Of a DNA stretch of 64,000 nt, positions 58,603 through 64,000 are shown piece after piece (within the stretch, counting starts at the first letter, position 1; every line of letters begins with the position of its first letter). Under the pieces are notes generated by a model. That model was not told the origin of the DNA, searched no databases, and saw only the letters and a program-made list of their open reading frames with translations. The DNA lies in NCBI GenBank assembly GCA_031398975.1, contig JANNOI010000001.1:52602-116601 (forward strand), written 5' to 3'. Origin of the DNA: JAKFWI01 sp031398975. GTDB lineage: Bacteria > Pseudomonadota > Alphaproteobacteria > Caulobacterales > Aquidulcibacteraceae. The position numbers and the translations under genes are program-made.

Positions 58603-59792
58603 GACGGCCTCGCCGCCGCTCCGCGCTGGGCGAACGCGGCCCGCCCGGCCCCGGCCAGCGCGACGTCCGATTGCGGTGTGTGCACACGCCCGCACAACAC
58701 GTCCCGGTAATGGCGCTGCAGGGGATTGTGCTGCGTGAGCCCGGGATTGCCGGTAGCCGCGATCGCCTTCTCCACCGCGGCGATGGCGTTGGTGGTGACG
58801 AGATGTTTGACGAGCCCGCTCTCGGCTGCGTTGGTTTCCCCGGCCAGCGCCGAGGCGAGCAGCGCGCGGTTGGACAGGAGCAGCGCGTCGATCTCGCCCA
58901 CCAATTCCTGAAAGCGGGGCAGGGTGGCGAGCGCGGCGCCGAGATTGGAGGGTTTGCGGGCGAGCAGGAAGTCCACCAGCCAGTCGCGCGCGGCCTGCGC
59001 GACCGCGTCATAGAGACCCGAAGTCAGCACGTTGGACCAGACGGGGAAGGCCGGCCCGTGCGCCGGCGGCTCGCTCGCGGGGCGCGGGCCGAGCGCGTGG
59101 TCGAGCGGGGCCAGCGCGTCCTCGAAGACAACGTCATGGCTGCCGCTGGCGCGCAGGCCCAGATGGCTCCAGGTCGGCTCGATGCGCACGCCGGGCGTGT
59201 CGGCGCGGATCAGCCAGCCTCCGACCAGCGGCTCGCTATCGTCCGAGCGCGCCCACACGACCATCCAAGTCAGACCCGGGGCGCCGGTGGAATAGATTTT
59301 ACGCCCGCTGAGGCGCCAGCCTTGCGGCGTGCGGCGCGCAACCGTCGCGGGCAGGCCCCCGCGCGCCGGAGTGCCGAGGTCGGGCTCCACGCGCAGGGCG
59401 TTGATCAGCGCGCCGCGCTCGATGGCGTCCCGCACCACGCGCTGTTTGAGCGCTTCCGGCCAGCCGGAGTGCGGCTCGCGCAGGTGCGCATGCTGCATAT
59501 ATTGCATCACGAGGCACAGCGCCGTCGCGGGCTCCCCGCGCGCGACCGCCTGCACGACCCGCAGGCTCGTCGCGAGATCGGCCTGGGCGCCGCCGAGCGC
59601 TGCGGGCGCGGTCAGCGCCAGAAGCCGGTGGCGCCGCAGGAGTTCGAAATTTTCGAACGGAAAGCTGGCCTGCCGGTCGTGCAGGTCTGCCGTGGCGGCG
59701 AAGGTTTCCGTCAGGGCAGGGAGGATGGCGTCGAGATTGAGGTCGAGATCGGCCTCCTCGCGCGGCGCGAAGCGGATCGGGGCGGCGCTCAC
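58599..59792 (-). CDS. Acyl-CoA dehydrogenase-fold monooxygenase (DszC/SfnB-like)
   Basis: 397 residues with the acyl-CoA dehydrogenase fold: LRVVQAVARGEPATALCLVM, GWRLSGRKIYSTGAPGLTWM, LGLRASGSHDVVFEDALAPL and TNAAESGLVKHLVTTNAIAA. Members found with Ssu-type genes (SfnB, DszC) act as FMNH2-dependent oxygenases on sulfur compounds rather than on acyl-CoA. That is inferred here from the neighbours. The catalytic Glu of true acyl-CoA dehydrogenases is not obvious. It overlaps ssuB and the hydroxyacid dehydrogenase by 4 bases each. Confidence 0.75.
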   Translation of the reverse strand: MSAAPIRFAPREEADLDLNLDAILPALTETFAATADLHDRQASFPFENFELLRRHRLLALTAPAALGGAQADLATSLRVVQAVARGEPATALCLVMQYMQHAHLREPHSGWPEALKQRVVRDAIERGALINALRVEPDLGTPARGGLPATVARRTPQGWRLSGRKIYSTGAPGLTWMVVWARSDDSEPLVGGWLIRADTPGVRIEPTWSHLGLRASGSHDVVFEDALAPLDHALGPRPASEPPAHGPAFPVWSNVLTSGLYDAVAQAARDWLVDFLLARKPSNLGAALATLPRFQELVGEIDALLLSNRALLASALAGETNAAESGLVKHLVTTNAIAAVEKAIAATGNPGLTQHNPLQRHYRDVLCGRVHTPQSDVALAGAGRAAFAQRGAAARPS

Positions 59793-60595
59793 AGGCGCCC
59801 CTGCTGGGCGTCGATCGGGCGGTGGCTCGGCCCTCGGGGCGAGGGCGGGGCCTGTTCGACGCCCAAAGTGGTCAACAGACGCCGTCGCATGGCCTGCAGA
59901 CTTTGGTCAAAGTCTCGCGGGCGCGGGAGATCGACGATCTCTTCGGCCGCGATCCGCCCGGCGTCGAGAACGAGCACGCGGTCGGCCAGCAGTAGCGCCT
60001 CATCGACATCGTGGGTGACGAACAGCACGGCCGGCCGGTGCGTGCGCCAGAGCGACAAGACAAGCTCGTGCATGCGGATGCGCGTCAGCGCGTCGAGGGC
60101 GGAGAAGGGCTCGTCGAGCAGCAGCAAGTCAGGCTCGCGCACCAGCGCGCGCGCCAGCGCCACGCGCTGGGCCTCCCCGCCCGAGAGCGTGCTGGGCCAA
60201 GCGTCCAGGCGCGCGCCAAGCCCCACCTCCCGCAGCGCCGTTTCCGCACGCGCGCGCGCGTCCGCGCCCTTCAGGCCAAGCGAAGCATTGCGCCATACCC
60301 GCTTCCAGGGCAGCAGCCGCGGTTCCTGGAACACCGCCGCGCGCCCTGGCGGGGCCGTGACGTCCTGGCCGTCGGCGGGGTCGAGGCCGGCGAGGGTGCG
60401 CAGCAGCGTTGTCTTGCCGGAGCCGCTGCGGCCCAACAGCGCGACGAACTCGCCCGGGGCGATGTCAAGATCGAGGCCGTCGAGCACCAAAGTCTGCCCG
60501 AAGCGGCGGGTGAAATTGCGGATCCGCACGGCGGCGGGCGGGGCGGCCGGCGGCGCGGGCCGGGGCGGAGAGAGAGCGACCGCGAGCGCCGTCAC
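59789..60595 (-). CDS. ABC transporter ATPase (SsuB/TauB-like)
   Basis: 268 residues, an import ATPase. Walker A is GRSGSGKTTLL, the Q-loop follows AAVFQEPRLLPWKRVW, the signature is LSGGEAQRVALARALV and Walker B LLLLDEPFSALDALTR, with a switch His in VLFVTHDVDEALLLAD. It would energise sulfonate-type uptake with the permease at 61732 and binding protein at 55829. GTG start. A LysR gene on the other strand lies between it and the permease. Confidence 0.9.
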   Translation of the reverse strand: MTALAVALSPPRPAPPAAPPAAVRIRNFTRRFGQTLVLDGLDLDIAPGEFVALLGRSGSGKTTLLRTLAGLDPADGQDVTAPPGRAAVFQEPRLLPWKRVWRNASLGLKGADARARAETALREVGLGARLDAWPSTLSGGEAQRVALARALVREPDLLLLDEPFSALDALTRIRMHELVLSLWRTHRPAVLFVTHDVDEALLLADRVLVLDAGRIAAEEIVDLPRPRDFDQSLQAMRRRLLTTLGVEQAPPSPRGPSHRPIDAQQGRL

Positions 60596-60722
60596 GGCTG
60601 GATCCGGAAGAGGGCGGCCCCGAAGGACCGGCGTCGGGAATAGGTCATGGAGCGCCTCGGAACAGCCGCCGCCCTGCGAACGGCCTTGGCAGGCGGCCGA
60701 AAAAAGCCGATAAATCCTACCA

Positions 60723-60741
60723 GAGCAATAGAGTATTGCTC
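60723..60741. promoter_or_regulatory. Perfect 19-bp dyad GAGCAATA-GAG-TATTGCTC, candidate LysR operator
   Basis: GAGCAATA and TATTGCTC are a perfect 8-bp inverted repeat around GAG, in the LysR-ssuB divergent region, 38 bases before the LysR start. LysR proteins favour dyads of this size (T-N11-A type). A related half-site GCAATAGG lies before the permease gene at 62603-62610. Confidence 0.6.
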
Positions 60742-60779
60742 GCGCTATCCATGAGCATCGCTAAAGTTGGGCGTCCCCC

Positions 60780-61619
60780 GTGCCGGTCAATCTGCCTACG
60801 GAATTGTTGCGCAGCCTCGCCGCGATCGTCGATTCCGGCTCCATGCTGAAGGCCACCGAGCGGGTGTTCGTCACCCAGTCCGCGTTGAGCCTGCAGATGA
60901 AACGGCTCGAGGAGATCGTCCAGACGCCCCTGTTCCAGCGCGAGGGGCGCAGGCTCGCGCTGACCCCCGCGGGCGAGCATCTGCTCGCCCACGCCCGCGA
61001 GATCCTGGCCGCCAATGACCGCGCGGTCGCGGCCATGAACGGGGGGGCGCTGGCGGGGCCCGTGCGGATCGGGCTGATCCAGGACTTCGCGGAGACGCTT
61101 CTGGCCGGCGTGCTGGCGCGCTTTGTGTCCTTGCATGCGGAGACGCAGATGCAGGTGCGCGTCGCGGGCTCGCACGAATTGATGGACCTCCTGGAGGCGG
61201 ACCGGCTCGATTTCGTGCTGGGCGTCGGCGCGCCGGACGATCCCGCCCGGGTGCGCGCGGCGCCGATGCTGTGGCTGGGCGCGGCGGACCTGCTGGAGCA
61301 GGAGGTGCTGCCGCTCGCGATCCTGGAAAAGCCGTGCCGTTTCCGGATGGCCGCGCTTGAGGCGCTGGACCGTGCGGGGATTGCGTACCGGATCATGCTG
61401 GAGACGCCGAGCCTCTCGGCGCTGCGCGCGGCGGTGGAGGCGGGGCTGGGGCTGACGGTGCGCACCGAATTGCTGCTGGGCGGGCGCACCGAGGCGCTGT
61501 TCTCGGACCGGCTGCCGCTCCTACCGGAGGTGGCGTACGTGCTGCACGTGCGCCGCTCCCCCCACCCCACGATCGAGCGGCTGGCGGAACTTGTGCGCGC
61601 CGCCGCGGCTGCGCTTTGA
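60780..61619 (+). CDS. LysR family transcriptional regulator
   Basis: 279 residues from a GTG. The winged helix is at 10-65 (LLRSLAAIVDSGSMLKATER, FVTQSALSLQMKRLEEIV, LFQREGRRLALTPAGEHLL). The effector domain begins with GPVRIGLIQDFAETLLAGVL. CysB/Cbl-like LysR proteins control sulfur scavenging, and the context fits. It lies inside the ssu gene run on the opposite strand, separating the permease from the ATPase. Confidence 0.88.
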   Translation: MPVNLPTELLRSLAAIVDSGSMLKATERVFVTQSALSLQMKRLEEIVQTPLFQREGRRLALTPAGEHLLAHAREILAANDRAVAAMNGGALAGPVRIGLIQDFAETLLAGVLARFVSLHAETQMQVRVAGSHELMDLLEADRLDFVLGVGAPDDPARVRAAPMLWLGAADLLEQEVLPLAILEKPCRFRMAALEALDRAGIAYRIMLETPSLSALRAAVEAGLGLTVRTELLLGGRTEALFSDRLPLLPEVAYVLHVRRSPHPTIERLAELVRAAAAAL

Positions 61620-61622
61620 GTT

Positions 61623-61672
61623 AGAGCGGTTCTCGACTGGATTGAATCAATCCAATCGAGAAAAACCGCTCT
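61623..61672. repeat. 50-bp inverted repeat with AGAGCGGTT arms
   Basis: AGAGCGGTT at the left and AACCGCTCT at the right enclose further pairs, including TGGATTGA with TCAATCCA. The whole element folds into one long hairpin. It starts 3 bases after the LysR stop. The element type resembles alphaproteobacterial intergenic palindromes and may serve as a terminator for the facing genes. Confidence 0.75.
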
Positions 61673-61683
61673 ACACCTTAAGT

Positions 61684-61734
61684 TAGACCGTTTCTTGTCC
61701 GAAAACCGCGTAACACTTTTCGGGAAACGGTCTA
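61684..61734. repeat. 51-bp inverted repeat with TAGACCGTTTC arms, overlapping the permease stop
   Basis: TAGACCGTTTC and GAAACGGTCTA are the arms, with TCCGAAAA and TTTTCGG pairing inside. The centre CCGCGTAACACTTTTCGG resembles a palindrome widely scattered in Rhizobiales and related genomes. The right arm supplies the stop codon of the permease gene (61732-61734). Confidence 0.75.
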
Positions 61735-62544
61735 GGGCCGGAAGCCGCCGCGCCAGGAGAGCGTCGCGCGCTCCAACATGCGGATCGCCAGATCGGCCGT
61801 CAGCCCCAGCATCGCATAAACGACGAGGCACACCACGATGATGTCGGTGCGCAGGAAGTCGCGCGCCTGGTTGATCAGGTGGCCGAGGCCGGCCTGGGCG
61901 TTGATCTGCTCGGCGATCACCAGCACCAGCATCGCCACCCCGCTCGCATAGCGTAAGCCGACGAAGAAGGGCGCCAGCGCCCCGGGCAGGATGACGTGGC
62001 GGATCAGCGCAAAGCCGCTCAGCCCGAAGCTGCGCGCAGCCTCCACCAGGCGCGCGTCGACGCCCCGCACCCCGGCGAACAGGTTGAGATAGATCGGGAA
62101 CACCGTCGCCGTCGCGAGCAGCGCGATCTTCGGCGTCTCCCCAATGCCGAACCAGACGATGAAGAGCGGCGTCAGCGCCAGGACCGGGAGGGTGCGCTTG
62201 ATCTGCATCAGCGGATCCACGATCGCCTCGCCCGTGCGCGAAAGGCCTGCGATCAGCGCGAGCGTCACCCCCGCGACGAGGCCGCAGGCGAGCCCCGCGC
62301 CCGCCCGCGCCAGGGAGACGAGGACGTTCGAGATCAGCTCGCCGCCGACCAGCAGGTCCCAGAAGGTCTGCGTCACCGCGCTCGGGGCAGCAAGGACCCG
62401 CTCGGGGATCAATCCGGTGAACGCTCCAAGCTCCCACAGCGCCACGAGCGCCACCGGCGAGACCCAGCGCTGCCCGCGCCAGCGCAGCGACCCGAGCCGC
62501 CCCTTGCCGCTGACGCCGCCCTCGGCGGCGATCCCGATCGCCAT
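61732..62544 (-). CDS. ABC transporter permease (SsuC/TauC-like)
   Basis: About 270 residues with about six membrane segments (VALVALWELGAFTGLIPERV, LVSLARAGAGLACGLVAGVT, LALTPLFIVWFGIGETPKIA, VVCLVVYAMLGLTADLAIRM) and the ABC coupling loop ARSFGLSGFALIRHVILPGA. ATG 62544 has AAGGAG upstream. A longer frame from 62601 lacks it. It belongs with SsuB (59789) and the SsuA-like protein (55829), though a LysR gene and two hairpins stand between. Its stop codon lies in a repeat, so the insertion may have trimmed the 3' end. Confidence 0.85.
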   Translation of the reverse strand: MAIGIAAEGGVSGKGRLGSLRWRGQRWVSPVALVALWELGAFTGLIPERVLAAPSAVTQTFWDLLVGGELISNVLVSLARAGAGLACGLVAGVTLALIAGLSRTGEAIVDPLMQIKRTLPVLALTPLFIVWFGIGETPKIALLATATVFPIYLNLFAGVRGVDARLVEAARSFGLSGFALIRHVILPGALAPFFVGLRYASGVAMLVLVIAEQINAQAGLGHLINQARDFLRTDIIVVCLVVYAMLGLTADLAIRMLERATLSWRGGFRP

Positions 62545-62632
62545 GGCCCGCTCCTTCGCGCATTCCTTTAGCGGCAACGCACAGCGCAGAACGCCTACCA
62601 ATGCAATAGGAATTTATGGTCAGGGCGCGCCG

Positions 62633-63409
62633 TCAGGGCGCGCAGCGTCCCACGATATCGATCAGCGGGCCGCCCGGGCCCGCGCTCAGCACGGCTTCCA
62701 CGCCATAGGCGCGGCGAAGCACGTCGGGCGTCAGGGCGGCCGCAGGCGCGCCGTCGGCGAGTATTTGGGCCTCGCCCAGCACGAGAGCGCGGTCCGCCAC
62801 GCGCAGCGCCATCGTGAGGTCGTGCAGCGTCAGGACGATGCCGGTCCCGCCCGCCGCCAGGCGGCGGAAGAGGGCGGCGGCGTCCATTTGGTGGGCGGGA
62901 TCGAGGCCGGTCAGCGGTTCGTCCGCCAGCAGCCATTCGGGCTCTCCCGCCAGAGCCCGCGCGATCAGCACCCGCGACCGCTCGCCGCCGGACAGGGTGG
63001 TCACCACGCGGTGCTGGAGGGCGCTGACGCCGGCGGCGGCCATGGCGCGGTCCACCGCCTCGGCGTCGCTGCGGGCGGGGCCGCGTGCGCCAAGGAAGGG
63101 GGTGCGTCCCAACGCCACCAGCGTCCCCGCCTCGATCGGCCAGGCGATCTCGGGGATCTGAGGCAGGAAGGCCAGGCGCCGGGCGCGCGTGGCCGGCTTT
63201 AGGCGGACGAGCGGGGTATCTTCCATCAGCACCGCCCCGCGCGAGGGCGCGCGCAAGCCCGCGAGGCAGGACAGCAGCGTCGATTTGCCGGCCCCATTGG
63301 GGCCGACGATCGCGGTGACCTGTCCCGGCGACAGCTTCAGATCGAGGCCGGCGAAGATCGTCCGCCCGCCCAGCTCGACCCCGAGCCCTGTGCAGGAGAG
63401 CGCGCTCAC
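62633..63409 (-). CDS. ABC transporter ATPase (FecE/BtuD/HmuV-like)
   Basis: 258 residues starting at a GTG that overlaps the permease stop by 3 bases. Walker A is GPNGAGKSTLLSCLAGL, the signature LSGGERSRVLIARALAGE and Walker B EWLLADEPLTGLDPAHQ, with the switch His in IVLTLHDLTMALRVAD. The type pairs with FecCD permeases for iron-chelate, heme or cobalamin import. Substrate cannot be told here because the binding protein is outside the window. Confidence 0.88.
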   Translation of the reverse strand: MSALSCTGLGVELGGRTIFAGLDLKLSPGQVTAIVGPNGAGKSTLLSCLAGLRAPSRGAVLMEDTPLVRLKPATRARRLAFLPQIPEIAWPIEAGTLVALGRTPFLGARGPARSDAEAVDRAMAAAGVSALQHRVVTTLSGGERSRVLIARALAGEPEWLLADEPLTGLDPAHQMDAAALFRRLAAGGTGIVLTLHDLTMALRVADRALVLGEAQILADGAPAAALTPDVLRRAYGVEAVLSAGPGGPLIDIVGRCAP

Positions 63410-64000
63410 GCCATCCTCCGCCGCAGACCGGCCAGGAGCGCGAGGAAGAACGGGCCCCCGAGCGCGGCCATCGCCACCCCGAGCTTCACCTCGCCCGCTC
63501 CCGGCGTCAGGCGCACCGCGATGTCCCCCGCCAGGACCAGCGCCGCCCCGCCCAGCGCGCTGGGCAGCAGGAGCGCGCCCGGCCGGGCCCCGACCAGAGG
63601 CCGCAGCAGGTGCGGGATGACGAGGCCCACAAAGCCGATGATTCCGGTGACGGCCACGCTCGCCCCCGCCGCCAGCCCGATCCCCGCCGCCAGCCGCCAC
63701 CGCGTCGCGCCCAGCGACACGCCCAGTGATTGCGCGCCGGTCTCGCCCAGCGTCAGCGCGTCGAGCGCGCGCGCGGTCACCAGCACCAGGGCGCCTCCGG
63801 CCGCGATAAAGGGCAGCGCCAGGCGGATGTCGTCCATGCTGCGATCCGCCAGCGAGCCCATCAGCCAGTCCACGATCTCGCTCACCGCCCAGGGGTTCGG
63901 CGCAAGGCTCAGCGCAAGCGAGACGCCGGCGCTGGCGATCACGTTGAGGATGGCCCCCGCCAGGATGAAGGTGGTGAGGGTCGAGCCCGTCCCCGCCAGG
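63406..64000 (-). CDS. FecCD-family ABC permease, cut by window edge
   Basis: The frame stays open to the right edge, giving about 197 C-terminal residues of a FecCD/BtuC permease whose usual length is about 330. GLVIPHLLRPLVGARPGALL, SLGVSLGATRWRLAAGIGLA, AGAILNVIASAGVSLALSL and WLMGSLADRSMDDIRLALPF are family blocks. It overlaps the ATPase start by 4 bases. The start and the periplasmic binding partner lie beyond the window. Confidence 0.88.
   Translation of the reverse strand, partial: LAGTGSTLTTFILAGAILNVIASAGVSLALSLAPNPWAVSEIVDWLMGSLADRSMDDIRLALPFIAAGGALVLVTARALDALTLGETGAQSLGVSLGATRWRLAAGIGLAAGASVAVTGIIGFVGLVIPHLLRPLVGARPGALLLPSALGGAALVLAGDIAVRLTPGAGEVKLGVAMAALGGPFFLALLAGLRRRMA

Noticed and set aside
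60761..62563. A 600-residue minus-strand frame across the LysR gene and repeats
   Set aside because: It is antisense to a clear LysR gene and partly to the permease in another frame, has Arg/Ser-rich low-complexity content, and shows no family motif.
1..64000. CRISPR arrays, tRNA or rRNA genes, prophage or insertion sequence
   Set aside because: I saw no regularly spaced repeats with unique spacers, no cloverleaf-like segment, no rRNA-like stretch and no transposase or integrase frame.

Overview
The window is a dense, high-GC stretch of an alphaproteobacterial chromosome. The clues are TonB-dependent receptors, the GlxABCD-like/sarcosine-oxidase-like N-methylglutamate genes and intergenic inverted repeats of a kind common in that class. 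I cannot place it below class. It is almost entirely catabolic and transport genes. No rRNA, tRNA, CRISPR array, phage or insertion sequence was seen, and no stretch longer than about 185 bases lacks a gene.

Layout. (1) About 1-18.6 kb is a deoxysugar/galactoside island. It holds secreted GH59 and GH35 enzymes, a beta-helix protein and an MFS carrier. The rest is a set fitting the non-phosphorylating L-fucose (6-deoxy-L-galactose) route: a mutarotase, sugar dehydrogenases, a fuconolactonase-like amidohydrolase, enolase-family dehydratases, a 2-keto-3-deoxy-sugar acid dehydrogenase and a FAH-fold GguC/AraD1-type protein. An L-lactate dehydrogenase gene is cut by the left edge, which matters because this route ends in pyruvate and L-lactate. 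A divergent IclR regulator sits in the middle, and its likely half-sites recur at most promoters of the island. (2) 18.7-29.5 kb is a complete N-methylglutamate pathway operon (mgsABC, gmaS, mgdABCD, purU) for methylated amines, behind an XRE-cupin regulator. (3) 29.7-38.9 kb is a sugar-acid operon: an MFS carrier, a GH32-like hydrolase, a bicupin, an HpaI-type aldolase, an alpha/beta hydrolase and otnI-otnK-otnC. Divergent to it is a double SnoaL protein. A TonB receptor and LacI regulator at 46.5-50.2 kb share a palindromic operator with it and look like the rest of the same regulon. (4) 38.8-46.5 kb is a second sarcosine-oxidase-type tetramer (soxBDAG) with glyA, a remnant of serine dehydratase, and a GATase1-AraC regulator. 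(5) 50.2-62.5 kb is an organosulfur-type region. One operon is TonB receptor, thiol dioxygenase-like protein, four-domain rhodanese and SsuD-like monooxygenase. A second is SsuB, an acyl-CoA-dehydrogenase-like protein, a 2-hydroxyacid dehydrogenase, a class II aldolase and an SsuA-like protein. A LysR gene and two hairpin repeats separate the permease from the ATPase. (6) 62.6-64 kb is the end of a FecCD/FecE-type iron-chelate or cobalamin importer, cut by the right edge.

The regions share a scheme: outer-membrane or membrane import, a short dedicated catabolic operon, and a local regulator whose candidate operators can be read in the sequence. The least familiar combinations are the otn/GH32/bicupin operon with its split LacI regulon, and the TonB receptor-thiol dioxygenase-rhodanese-monooxygenase operon.
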